From the NCBI GenBank assembly GCA_963575745.1, contig CAUYUJ010005614.1, forward strand, positions 267,315 through 331,314: 64,000 bases of DNA. The letters run 5' to 3'. The translations under genes were made by a program, and so were the position numbers. How positions within the stretch are numbered: position 1 is the first letter of the stretch; each line of letters starts with the position of its first letter. Shown here in pieces: positions 30,002 to 41,875 of the stretch. Under the pieces are notes generated by a model, which saw only the letters and a list, made by a program, of their open reading frames with translations, had not been told where the DNA came from and ran no database searches. This DNA is from Prorocentrum cordatum. Taxonomy: Eukaryota > Sar > Dinophyceae > Prorocentrales > Prorocentraceae.

Positions 30002-30268
30002 TCGGGGGCGCCAAACACTGTGCATGCTTGCTTTCTTTCTTGATTCGGGAGGCACAGAGACAGGTGCTGGGAGGGAGTAGTAGTAGTAGTAGTACTAGTA
30101 GTAGTAGTAGTAGTGGTACTAGTAGTAGTAGTAGTAGTAGTAGTAATAGTAGTCGTCGTCGTCGTCGTATTAACAGTATTTGTAGTAGAAGTAGTAGTAG
30201 TCGTAGTAGGAGTAGTAGTAGTAGTAGTAGTCGTCGTAGTAGTAGTAGTAGTAGTCGTAGTCGTAGTC

Positions 30269-30311
<43 letters not shown>

Positions 30312-30500
30312 AAGAAGTAGACGTAGTAGTAGTAGTAGTAGTAGTAGTCGTAGTAGTTGTAGTTGTAGTTGTAGTTGTAGTGGTAGTAGTTGTAGTAGTT
30401 GTAGTTGTAGTAGTAGTAGTAGCAGTTCGTCTTATTCTTGATCGTCGTCGCCTCCTCCTCCTCCTCCTCCTCCTCCTCCTCCTCCTCGCGGCGCTCTCGG

Positions 30501-30753
30501 TGCAAGGAAACGCTGTGTATTTTTGGTTTTTGTGGTTTTTTTGGTCTGTGAAGCCACGAAACACTGTGTATTTTTGGTTTTTTTGGTTTTTTTGGTTTTG
30601 AGAGGCAGAGAGAGGGGCGCTGGGAGGGCGACCGCGGCGAGCATGGGGGCTTGCAAAACCAAAAAAACCAAAAAAAACAAAAATACACAGTGTTTCGTGG
30701 CTTCACAAACCAAAAAAACCAAACAAACCAAAAATACACAGCGTTTCCTTGCA
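30501..30753. repeat. Long hairpin, copy 3
   Basis: Arms 30501-30600 and 30654-30753 with a 53-nt loop, almost identical to copies 1 and 2. Confidence 0.9.
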
Positions 30754-30868
30754 TCGGGGGCGCCAAACACTGTGCATGCTTGCTTTCTTTCTTGATTCGG
30801 GAGGCACAGAGACAGGTGCTGGGAGGGAGTAGTAGTAGTAGTAGTACTAGTAGTAGTAGTAGTGGTAC

Positions 30869-30906
<38 letters not shown>

Positions 30907-31061
30907 ATCGTCGTCGTCGTCGTATTAACAGTATTTGTAGTAGAAGTAGTAGTAGTCGTAGTAGGAGTAGTAGTAGTAGTAGTAGTCGTCGTAGTAGTAG
31001 TAGTAGTAGTAGTAGTCGTAGTCGTAGTCGTAGTAGTTAGTAGTAGTAGTAGTCGTCGTAT

Positions 31062-31190
31062 TGTTTAATTGTGGAGGGGGGAGGGGGGAGGAGGGAGGGA
31101 GGAGGGAGGCGGGAGGAAGGAGGAGGGAGGAGGAGGAGGAGGAGGAGGAGGATGAGGAAGAGCGACGGAGAGCGGGGAGCAGATGAGGGA
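31062..31190. repeat. Purine-rich GGA/GGGA tract
   Basis: Nearly pure G/A on the plus strand (GGAGG, GAGGAAG), located just inside the right inverted repeat of the preceding block. Confidence 0.75.
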
Positions 31191-31329
31191 GGGGAGAATA
31201 TGTATGATCATGTGGGGGGGGGCAAGCAAATATTTATATCCGCCAGTGGGCCTCGAGGCACGAAGTGGAGTGCCCGCAGGTCCCTTTCAGTTCACGCCGT
31301 TGAGTACTGCAATAGTCTTTAAGAAGCTC

Positions 31330-32060
31330 ACAAACCCGAGCTCCGGGCGCTTCTGGGGTGTGGCGCGTGTTCCGCAGGCTTTTTCCGGAGGCAATAGGCC
31401 TCCAAAACGGGAAAGGCTGGTCCCAAGAGGCCGCCACAACGGCCAAGAGAGTCCCGAGTCACCCGAAGACCGCTGCAAGACGACCAAGATGGCCTGCAGA
31501 CGGCCGAGGAGGCCCCCGAGACGCCCCAAGAGGGCTCCAAGAGGCCTCCCAAGAGGGCCCCGAGGGATCAAAAATGCTTGTCTGCTCGCAAAAACAGGAT
31601 TTCGTTCGCGAGTGCAAAATCAGAAGTCATGCATCCCTTGGCGCATATGCATATGTTTTGTCACAGCCGGGTTGTTTTGAAAGATTTGAGCGTTCTCGTA
31701 TGTCGGGGTCTCTGAGGCTCCTATACAAGCCAAGATGTCTCCAACATCGCCCCACAACGGCCCCGTTTGGCCCAAAACGGATCCAAAACAGCCCCAAGAC
31801 GGCCCAAGAGGCCCCGAAGACGGACCCAAGAGGGCCTCAAGAAGGGAAACTCGAACTGACATGTCGCGACCTCGGCCCCAAGATGACCCCCGAGACCCCC
31901 AGCAGGCCCGAGGCCCCCCACAGCCCCAGGAGGCCCCCAAGAAGCCAAAATCAGTCCCCGAGTGGCCCCCGAGAAGCCCCAAGACATCCCCAAAATCGCC
32001 TCACTGAGGCTTCGAGGCCTCCCGAGACATCGCCACAGGCATCCAAGGGCCTCTGCTCTG
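31330..32060. repeat. CCCCAAGAGGC-type degenerate repeat
   Basis: An irregular array of CCAAGAGGCCCC / CCCCGAGAC-like words of about 11-15 bp, with a unique segment at about 31570-31730. A second locus of the same family lies at 48540-49080. Open frames through it are Pro/Arg/Lys-rich and not convincing as protein. Confidence 0.6.
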
Positions 32061-32109
32061 AAATCCAGGCGCGGTGGCTGGATGGGCCGGAGGTCTGTGG
32101 ACATATGCA

Positions 32110-33062
32110 TGTCACTTGGTGCCTCTGTAGATGAATGACATATACATACATACGTATGTATATATACACGTGTATGTATATGGATGTGGTATGTATGCAT
32201 GTGCCTATGTGTATATGCATACGTTACGTCTATGCATACATTTTCATGTCTAGATGCACATGTACATGTACCTGCACGTGTAGATGCATACGCACATGAA
32301 ATGTGTGTACAAGTGTGATTGGATGTGTATATGTAGACGTATATGTAGACGTATACGCGTACGCATACATATACATGTGCACAAGTATGTGTATAAATGT
32401 GTGTCTATATATACTATATATATGTACATATATTTGTGTATATGTCGATGTATGTGCCAATGTATACGTGTACGCGTACGTATACAAATGTATGTAAAAG
32501 CATGTGGATTCGTATGTGCGGATGCCTCTATATATATATACACAAGTATATACATATATGTACATGTTGTTGTATGTATAAATGCAAATGTGTATGTGCA
32601 TGTAAATGTGCATGTATGTGTATGTGTACATGATGTGTATATGCATGTGTGTATCATTTGTAGTGTGTAGAAATGATTGTACACATATACATATGCCTAT
32701 AGATGTACGCATATACCTTTATCGGTTATGTCTATGTATATACACATGTGAGTGTAAGTACACATCGCTATATATATATCGCTATGTACGTATATGAATA
32801 AATGTACGCGTGTACAGCGATGCTGCATATACACATGATCATGTATGAGCAGAATGGTTACAAGTGTACTAACGTATGCATACATATACATATGTACAGT
32901 TGTAGATATATGTACATATACATATACATATATGTCTGTGTATGTGTAAATGCACATGTATGTGTATGCGTTTATGTGTATGTATAACTATGGATGTCTA
33001 TATGCATACGAACAGGTATATGTGAATGTAAATGTACATGTAAGTGCATATGCATGCATATG
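32110..33062. repeat. TG/TA/CA-rich alternating purine-pyrimidine DNA
   Basis: About 950 bp dominated by words such as ATGTGTATATG and TACATATACA, with no fixed period. No gene is seen. Confidence 0.8.
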
Positions 33063-33119
33063 GATGTGTATTGCCACCTCTCTATGTCGTTCGTTATCTC
33101 TCGATGTTTCTAGTTATGT

Positions 33120-33153
33120 GCTTCGCTCGTTATCTCTCTCATTCTCTCTCACG

Positions 33154-33187
<34 letters not shown>
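33120..33187. repeat. (CT)n microsatellite
   Basis: Mostly TCTCTC, pure from about 33150. Confidence 0.9.
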
Positions 33188-33227
33188 ACATACATATGAG
33201 AGAGAGCGCGCGCGGAACTCGCAAAGG

Positions 33228-33640
33228 GGGGGGGCCCGTAGCTACCCCCCCCCTTGGGCCCCCCCTGCTGGAAGCTACCCCCCCCTCCCCTTTTTGGTCC
33301 CCCCCCCCGGAAGCTACCCCCCCCTCCCCCCTTTATGCCGCTCTGGAGGCTACCCCCACCTCCCCCCCTTTCCAAAGGGGGGGGCTTATCTATCTACCCC
33401 CCCCCCCGGGGGAGCTTATCTACCCCCCCACCCCCTTGGACCCCCCTTGCTGGAAGCTGCCCTCCCATCCCCCCCCTTTTTCCCCCCCTGCAAGCTACCA
33501 CCCCCTCCCCCCCTTTCCCTTTTGCCGCTCCGGAAGCCACCCCTCCTTTCCAAAGGGGGGGCTTAGCCCCCCCCCCTTTGACCCCCCCCTGCTGGAAGCT
33601 ACCACCCCCCTCCCTTGAACTCCCCCTGCCGGACGATACT
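33228..33640. repeat. C-tract repeat, left arm
   Basis: Repeated GGAAGCTACC followed by runs of 6-9 C and CTCCCC. The reverse-oriented counterpart is at 36700-37030, on the other side of the minisatellite. Confidence 0.8.
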
Positions 33641-33850
33641 CCCCCGTCGCCGTCGTCGTTGCCGTCGCCGTCGCTCGACGTCTTCGTACGACGCCGTCGT
33701 CGTCCTCGTCGTCGTTGTCGCCGCCGTCGCCGTCATTGTCGCCGTCTTCCCATGACCTCGTCGTGCTCGTCACGACGAGGACGGGGTCATGCGAAGACGG
33801 CGACGGACGACGGACGACGGACGACGCGCGACCGACGACCGACGACGACG
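33640..33850. repeat. CGTCGC-type repeat
   Basis: Degenerate CGTCGC/CGTCGT words, turning into GACGACG on the same strand near 33790, so partly self-complementary. Confidence 0.7.
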
Positions 33851-34207
33851 ACGACCCAGGGTCAGAGAAAACGAGAAAACGAACCAGGGGCTGAGAAAAC
33901 GAGAAGACGAAGCAGGGTCCGAGAAAACGAGACCACGGCCCAGGGGCCGAGAAAACGAGACCACAATTCAGGGTCCAAAAAAACGAGCCAGGGTCCGAGA
34001 AAACGAGACCACGACTCAGGGGCCGAGAAAACGCGAAAACGAACCAGGGTCCGAGAAAACGAGACCACGACCGCGGGGCCGACAAAATGAGACAACGAGA
34101 AAACAAACCAGTGCCCGAGAAAGCGAAACCACGACCCAGGTGCCGAGAAAACGAGACAAATGAGAAAACCAACCAGGGCCCGAGAAAACGGGGGGGGGGG
34201 GGGGGGG

Positions 34208-34241
<34 letters not shown>

Positions 34242-34588
34242 CCAAGAAAACGAGACAATGAACCAGAGTCCGAACACGATAACGACCCAGTGGCCGAGAA
34301 CACGAGAAAACGATAAAACAAACCAAGGTCCGAGCAAACGAGACCACGACCCAGGGGCAGAGAAAACGAGAAAACGAGAAAAGGACTCAGGGCCCGAGAA
34401 AGCGAGACTACGAACCAGGGGCCGAGAAAACAAAAAACGAGCAAACTAACCAGGGCCCGAGAAAACTGGACCACGACTCAGGCGCCGAGAAAACTAGAAA
34501 CGAGAACACGAAACAGGGCCAGAGAAAACGAGACCACGACCCAGGGGCCGAGAAAACGAGAAAACGCACCAGGATCAGAAGAAAAAAA

Positions 34589-34619
<31 letters not shown>

Positions 34620-36630
34620 AAAAAAAAAAAAACGAGACCACGACCCAGGGGCAGAGAAAACGAGAAAACAAGAAAACGAACCATGGCCCGAGAAAACCAA
34701 ACCACGACCCAGGGGCAGAGAGAACGAGAAAACGAACCATGGCCCGAGAAAACCAAACCACGACCCAGGGGCAGAGAAAACGAGAAAACGAGAAAACGAA
34801 ACAGGGTCCGACAAGAAAAGGAGACCACGACCAAGGAGCAGTGAGAATGCGAAAATGACAAAACAAACCAGGGTCCGAGAAAACTGGACCACGACCCAGG
34901 GGCCGAGAAAACAAGAAAACAAGAAAACGAACCAGGGGCCCGAGAAAACCAAACCAGGACCCAGGGGCAGAGAAAACGAGAAAACGAACCAGTGTGCGAG
35001 GAAACGAGACCACGACCCAGGAGCCGAGAAAACAAGAAAACGAGAAAACGAAACAGGGTCCGAGAAAACGAGACCACGACCAAGGAGCAGAGAGAATGCG
35101 AGAATGATAAAACAAACCAGGGACCCGAGAAAACGAGACCACGACCCAGGGGCCGAGACAACAAGAAAACGAGAAAACGACCCAGGGTCCGAGAAAACAA
35201 GACCACGACCCAGGGGACGATAAAACAAGAAAACAAGACAACGAATCAGGGTCAGAGAAAACGAGACTACGACCCAGGGGCCGGGAACACGAGAAAACGA
35301 GACAACGAACCAGGGCCCGAGAAAACGATACAAAAACCCAGGTGCCGACAGCACGAGAAAAAGAGAACACGAACCAGGGGCCCGAGAAAACGAGACCACG
35401 ACCCAAAGGCCGCGACAACAAAAAAATGAGATAACGACCCAGGGTCAGAGAAAACAAAAACAACAATCCAGGGGCCGAGAAACGGAAAACACGAGAAACC
35501 GAACCAAGGTCCGAGAAAACGGGACCACGATGCAGGGGCCGAGACAACAAAAAACGAACCAGGGTCAGAGGAAACGAGACCACGACCCCGGGGCCGAGAA
35601 CACGAGAGAACGCGAAAACTAACAAGGGTCTGAGGAAAAATGACACCACGACCCAGAGGCCGAGAAAACAAGAAAACGAGATCACAAGACAGGGCCCGAA
35701 CAAAAAAAAAACTACAGAGAAAAAAGAAAACAAGGAAACCAAACAACGAACCAGGGTCCGAGAAAACGAGACCACGACCCAGGGGCCGAGAACACGAGAA
35801 AACGAGAAGACAAATCAAAGTCCGAGCAAACGAGACCACGACCCAAGGGCACAGAAAACGCGAAAACGAACCAGGGTCCGAGAAAACACGACCACGACCC
35901 AGAGGCCGAGAAAACGAAAAAACGAGAAAACGACCCAGGGTCCGAGAAAACAAGACCACGACCCAGGGGACGATAAAACAAGAAACGAAAAAACGAACCA
36001 GAACAGAGAAAACGAGACCACGACCCGGGGGCCTAGAAAACAAAAAACGAGAAAACGAACGAGGCCCCGAGAAAACGAGACCACGACCCAGGAGCCGAGG
36101 AAATGAAAAAACGCGAAAACGACGAACGACCCAGCGGCCGAGAAAACGAGAAAACGAGAAAACGAACCAGGGTCCGAGGAAACCAGAGGCCGAGATCACC
36201 AAAAAACGCTTGGTTCTAGAAAACGAGACCACGACCAAGGAGCCGAGATAACGAAGAAACGAGAACAAGAAGCAGGGTCAGAGAAAACGAGACCACGACC
36301 TGGGGGCCGAGACAACGAGAAAACGAGAATACTGACCAGCGTCCGAGAAAACAAAACCATGACCCAGGGGCAGAGAAAACGAGAAAACGAAGCAGGGCCC
36401 GAGAAAACTGGACCACGACCCAGGCGCCGAGAAATGGAGAAAACGAGAACGCGAACCAGGGTCAGAGAAAACGAAACCGCGACCCAGGAGTCGAAAACAC
36501 GAGAAAACAAGAAAACGAACGAGGGGCCGAGAAAATGAGAAAAAGATGAAAGGAATCAGGGCCCGAGAAAACGAGACTAAGAACCAGGGACCGAGAAAAC
36601 AAGAAAACAAGAAAACGAACCTGGGGTCGC
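33850..36630. repeat. 28-bp minisatellite with 56-bp alternation
   Basis: About 2.8 kb of 28-bp units, often alternating between one containing GACCACGACCCAGGGGCC and one containing GAAAACGAACCAGGGTCC, each led by GAGAAAACGA. It is interrupted by a G18-A33 run (34190-34240) and an A-rich segment (about 34576-34631). The long minus-strand frames (poly Phe/Ser/Leu) are repeat artefacts. Confidence 0.9.
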
Positions 36631-36699
36631 GACGTTATTCTCCACTTCGTTTTCTAGCGCTGCGGCGCGCACCTGTCGTCAGGGATTCCGCCATTTTGC

Positions 36700-37030
36700 C
36701 AAAGCCCCGGAAGGGAGGGGGGGGAGGTAGCTTCGGAAGCCCCCCCCCCCTTTGCACGGGAGGGGGGAGGGGGGAGCTTGAAGCTGCCCCCCCTGCGTCC
36801 AGACCAAAAAAGGAAGGAGGGGGGGGTAGCTTCCGAAGCCCCCCCCTCCCTTTGAAAGGGAAGCACGTGCTCACCTTCTGCTCTGGAAAAGGGAGGGAGG
36901 GGGGGGGTAGCTTCGAAGCCCCCCCCCTTTAGCCAGGGCCCCCTAGCTTAGCCAGAAGGGAGGGGGGGTAGCTTCGGAAGCTCCCCCCCCCTTTCGAAGG
37001 AAGGGGGGGGTACTTGAAGCTGGGTCCCCC
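36700..37030. repeat. G/C-tract repeat, right arm
   Basis: GGGAGGGGGGGGTAGCTTCC and GAAGCCCCCCC words: the inverse orientation of the 33228-33640 repeat, with each unit also partly palindromic. Confidence 0.8.
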
Positions 37031-39179
37031 CTTTTAGTATTGAGTTCCGTACGGGCACGCTCTTACATACATTCTTATGCACGTGTGTATATACGAATAT
37101 CTAATGATCTGGGCCCCGTGACAGCATGGCGAGGCCAGACCTGTGGTCCGCATCGCAGTACTGATTCGCGTTACCTCTTCCATATTCCCGCGCGCGTCGC
37201 AATGGATCCAGAGAGCCCTCGCCGCGGAGTTCAGGCACCGCCGAAGCCCGAACTATCAGGTGGGCGCCGCCCAACGGCAACCTTAACGAACAGGCGAAAT
37301 ACCAACCTCAGCGAAGCCGCCGCACCCCAGAGCAGTGGCGGCGTCGACCGAAAAACCGCTGCTCACAACGAACTTGCCCTCACAACACGGCTCCGACCAG
37401 CGAAAGCACAAGGGGCGAACTAATGAAACTGCGCGGCAAAGAGATTCGCTGCATCATGCTGCACCACTCCAGCCGTGAATCAACAGAGCCCACGGCCTCC
37501 ACCGACGCGCGCCGGGGCAACGGCATCACCCCCCTCGTCAGCCGCGACGCATCAAACGTGGACACCCCGATCGCGCCACCGTTTCTCAGCAGCGAACCAG
37601 GGAGGGGAAATGAGAAGGAGAGGGCCTGCTCAAAAGGTTCGGAAGTCCCCCGGCCATCTGAAAACTTTCTACGCCCTCCCGGAAGACACACCAAAAAATG
37701 CTCGAAAGGCCGGCGGGCTTCGAGGAAGTTCTGCTGCCTTCTGAGAAGGCCTTGCCCTTCTCACTTCCCCCCCTCGCTCGCCGCCGAGTCTCACGCGGCC
37801 GACCGCGTGACCTCACGCGCAAGCAGCTACCACCGACACCCCGCCGGGGCCAAGGCACCGAGCGAGAACCCCATGGGACTCTGCGGCCGTCTTCCCAGCT
37901 GTTGCCTCGGAAGAGGTGGCCGCCACCAAGGGGCCCTGGGCCCGCCCAGAGCAGCCACCGCCAACCCCTACGGGCACGCCCACCAGGGTGGAGCCCAGGG
38001 CGAAACCAGGCGAAGCCTCAGCGACACCCACGGCGCAGCAAACGCCACCGGCGTCACCACCACGGCCCACGTCAACAGCTACCATGACAACATGCTCGCG
38101 AGCTGGCGAGAGAGACCATGCGGCGTGGGCCCGTCTTCACGCGCGCCACTCCTACGGGCCCCCCCTATAACGAAACGGACGCACGCCCCTACAAAAAGGG
38201 CCTCAGCGAAGAACAGGACCACCGTGGCGAGTGAGGCCTCAGAGCAGATTGGGGGCCTGGCAGCTCGCTACGTCTACCAGGACCGAGGCGCCGCCCGACT
38301 CCATAGGCCCCGCCCCAATACAAGCATCTCCGCTCATCCAGGAAGGCACCGAAGCAACGGTCACAAACCAAGATAATAACCATGAACGGCCAACGCGTCA
38401 TCGCCATTGGACTCCATGTGAAACCACAATAAGTCCTGGGTACTCCTGTTGACTAGCCGCAACACCGCCGCCCTGCCCACGTCAAGCCTGACCATCGATC
38501 GGCCAGGGGTAGCCAGCAGAGACGTCAGACCCGCCGATGGCGGGAGCTACGGCTGAGATACCCGGTCCGCCTGCGCTCGCGCGGAAAACCGCACCTGGGC
38601 CTGAGCGCAAAACACCGATGCCAGCAGGCGCGGCAGCGACTGCGGCACCGACGGACTCCTTGGGGCTCGGCTCGCGGCAGCAGAAGCGCCAGTGCAAGAT
38701 CTGTAAACACCGGAGCGGACGGCGAACCCCCGACGGTTCACCGCCCCTCCCATCTCGGAAGGCGATGGCGAGCACGTCCCACACGAGCTCAGTCGCACGA
38801 CACTTCGCGAGCCCCTAACCGTGAGAGCGACTGGGAAGGGCACCCAAGACACGCCGAACAGCGAAGGCGATGCTTGCGCGCACAGGGCCCGCCCCCCCCC
38901 CCGACCTCTATTCTCCCTCTCCACGCAGCTGCGACAGGGGTGCCAGGATAGTTCAGAACAATGGGAGTGATACGCGCAAAGTTGTGTTCCTCCAACTTTC
39001 GCGGAACGATCGACGGACCTCGCTTGCCTCGCCTCGAACGTTTCGCAAAACACACTGGAACACGCTCCGCGGAGCACTACTCCAACGCGCTAGTTCAAAA
39101 ACCCGATTAGGGGGAGTGTAAACGCCTTGCCCTCTTCGCCCCCATGGTCGTGGCCAACCCACCAGGGCTGCCCGCGATG
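37031..39179. other. Unassigned GC-rich DNA
   Basis: Frames of up to 317 codons exist on both strands, but their composition and overlaps look random and I recognise no motif. No repeat is evident at this scale. Confidence 0.4.
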
Positions 39180-40833
39180 TTGATGAGCAGTGCAACGAGC
39201 ACCAAGTCTGAGCGCAACACGCACAGTAACAGCACCCCTGCCAAGCACGACGGAGTCAAGCACAACGGGCACGAGTATCTCGACGTTGCGCAGCACATCG
39301 GAACGCAACAGCTCGACCCTTACGTCCACGAGTGGGATGAGCACTGCCAATAATACCATCTCGCCGAGCAGCGCGACGGGCACGACCACCTCGACGTTGA
39401 GCAGCGCGTCGCGGAGCAGAATCCCGACCCCGGCGAACACGAGTGGGACGTTCATTACCTCGAGCATCGCGTCGCCGAGCAGCAAGATGGGCACGAGCAT
39501 CTCGGCGTCGACCAGCACGTCGGAGAGCAAAGGCTCCATCCCGACGCCCAAGAGTGACACAATAGCTATCTCGAGTACCACCCTGCTGCCTACCACGACG
39601 AGCATCCACGGCGCGTTGTCGAGCAGCGCGCCTGAGAGCAGCACCTCGACCCTGACGTCCACGAGGGAGACGAGTGCTGCCCTGAGCAGAACGTCGCCGA
39701 CCACCACTGGCACTGGCATCTCGACGTTGAGCAGCACGTCGGCGAGCAGCGACTCGAAATTGAACAAGCGAAACGAGCGCTATCTCGAGCACCACGCCGC
39801 CAAGCTGCACCACCGCGGCCAGCAACGCACTGCAAACAGCAGGTCGGGATGCACCAGCCCTACCCTGACGCGCATCGGCGGGATGACCACTGGCTCGAGC
39901 GCCACGTCGACGAGCAGGATGTCGGCCTTTAGCCTCTCAACGTGGAGCAGCATGTCGGACAGTGCCAGCCCGACCCTACCGCCCATGCGCAGGGCGAGTA
40001 CAGTCCCGAGCACCACGTCACTGACCGCCACGAATGGGCACCAGTAGCGCATAGTCCGACGCCTCGATACCATGTCGCTGAGCACAGAGAGAGGCACCAC
40101 CATCCCCACGTCGAGCAGCACGTCGGAGAGCAGTAGCTCCAGCCCGACGCCCATGAGTGGGACGAGTCCGGCCTCGAGTTCCACGGCACTGGACAGCACG
40201 GCGGGCAAGAGCATCTCGACGTAGAGCAGCATGTCGGAGAGCAGCAGGCCGACTCTGACGTCCACGGCGAGCACTGCCGCGAGTTCCATGTCGTTGGCCA
40301 CACCGACGGGCACCAGCAACTCGACCCTGACGGCCACGAGTGGAACGAGCATTGCCCCGAGTTTCACGCCGCCGAGAGGCGCGAGGGACACTGGCATCAC
40401 AACGTTGAGCAGGACATTGGAGAGCACCAGCCCGAACCTGCCGCCCATGCGCGGGACGAAAACTGTCCCGAGGACCACAGCGCTGACCACCACGACAGGA
40501 ACCAGCAGCGCATCGCTGAGCAGCACGCCGGACAGCAGTGTCTCGAGCCTGACGTCCACGAGGGGGCGAGCACTGCCCCGGGTACCACGACAAGGACCAC
40601 CGCGAACGGCGCTGGCATAACGACGTCGACAGCAAGTCGGAGAGCGGCAGCTCGACCCCGACATTCACCAATGGCACGAGTACCGCCTCGAGTGCCACGA
40701 CGCCGAATAACACGACTGGGACTAGCACCTCGACTTTAATCGGCAATGCGTCGGAGAGCTGCAGTTCTGTCCCGACGCCCACGAGCAAGACGAATACTGT
40801 CAGAAGTACCAGGTGGCTGACCACCACGACAAG
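39180..40833. repeat. 111-bp tandem repeat array, block 1
   Basis: Diverged tandem units of 111 bp (37 codons), with words such as CGAGCAGCACGTCGGAGAGC and ACGAGTGGGACGAGTACTGC. Because the period is divisible by 3, frames stay open on both strands: Ser/Thr-rich on plus, and Leu/Val-rich on minus (LLSDVLLDVEMLVPVV style). Coding status is unresolved. Confidence 0.85.
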
Positions 40834-41875
40834 AGCGCGTTTCTTTATTTTTGGCGATGATGGGCGTTGTAGGTTGGGGCGGGGGGCGGGGGGGGGTATA
40901 ATGTAACGCCCCCCCCGGCGTGTGGCTCCTGCACCACAGCCGCGCCCGCGGGCACGACGACGATGAGTGCACCACAATCCTCGCGTGCACCACACCGCGC
41001 GTGTACACCACACTGCCTGCGTACACCGCAACAGCCGTGTGCGACGCAGCGCCTGTGTACACCACAGTGCTTTCGGGAGACTCTCCATGGGGGGAGATCC
41101 CATAGGGGGGCAGGAGGAGATCCCCCCCATGGGATCCCCTCCTGCCCCCCGATGGGATCCCCAGGGGATCCTATGGGATCCCCCCCCTGGGATCCTATCC
41201 CCCCATGGGATCCCCCCCCATGAAGAGTCTCCCGATGCTTGCGTGCACCATAGCGCCGGTGTACACCACAGCGAATGTGTAACACCGCAGCAACCATGAG
41301 CAGCACAGCGCCTGTGTACACCACATGCTTGCGTGCACCCCAACGCCTGTCTACACCACAGCGTCTGTCTACACCACAGCATCCGCGTGCACGCAGCGCT
41401 GGTGGACACCGCAATGCCTACGTGCACAGGACAGGTAGAAAGAGCATGTAGGTGAGAATCTGCGGCGGACAGCTAAACGCCACGCCAGAGAAGTGCTGAT
41501 AATACAATGCGACGGTCTTCCCTCCTCCCTCCTCCGCCCTTCGCCACCTCCACCACATCCTCCAACTCCCCCTCCTCCTCCTCCTCCTTCACCTCCTCCT
41601 CCTCCTCCTCCTCCTCCTCCTCCTCCTCCTCCTCCTCCTCCTCCTCCTCATCGTCCTCCTCCTCCTTATGCGGGTCCCCATGAGATTCCCAATGCGGACC
41701 AGGCTCCTATGCGGACTTCTATGCGGACGCCGATTGATTCAGATCCAGATGCGCATGGCGGCAAGTGCCCCGAGCGCACTTGGGGGGGAGGGGCGTTACG
41801 TTATAGGAGGGGGGAGGAGGAGGGGGGCTGGGGGCTATAATGCCCATTATGCCCCAAGCAATAACGAAACACGCT
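40834..41875. mobile_element. Non-coding element with inverted termini inside the 111-bp array
   Basis: The 111-bp array is interrupted for about 1.04 kb. Ends 40834-40915 and 41780-41875 are imperfect inverted repeats (left: GAGCGCGTTTCTTTATT, then GATGATGGGCGTTGTA, G/C tracts and TATAATGTAACGCCCC; right: the reverse complement of a similar order). Inside are TGTACACCACAGCGCC-type short repeats, a cluster of palindromic GGGATCCC / CCATGGG words (41080-41225) and (CTC)n (about 41565-41660). No transposase is present; a MITE-like or foldback element is inferred. Confidence 0.55.

Larger units (their letters stand above)
28843..31244. repeat. Satellite block with terminal inverted repeats
   Basis: Two full copies and one truncated copy of a unit of about 750-770 bp (starts near 28901, 29671 and 30425). 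Each unit has a TTCGTCTTATTCTTGATCG lead-in, (CTC)n, a long hairpin, a spacer, and about 230-370 bp of AGT/CGT trinucleotides. The block is bounded by imperfect inverted repeats: 28843-28903 and 31196-31244 share AATATTTG, a C run, and CACATGATCATACAT in opposite orientation. Long ORFs here are trinucleotide artefacts. Confidence 0.85.

Noticed and set aside
28901-30753. CRISPR-like array
   Set aside because: Units are about 760 bp with internal trinucleotides, no repeat-spacer pattern, and the context is eukaryotic.
28821-31068. ORFs of up to 397 codons with poly-Thr, poly-Ser, poly-Val or poly-Glu across the satellite block
   Set aside because: They translate AGT and CTC repeats and the hairpin arms; several strands and frames are open at once.
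34408-36510. Phe/Ser/Leu-rich minus-strand ORFs (up to 455 codons) and Lys/Arg-rich plus ORFs
   Set aside because: They follow the 28-bp minisatellite, whose unit simply lacks stops in these frames.
36688-36706. SL-like CCGCCATTTTGCCAAAG
   Set aside because: It needs gaps and several mismatches to fit the SL, and is not at the start of any element.
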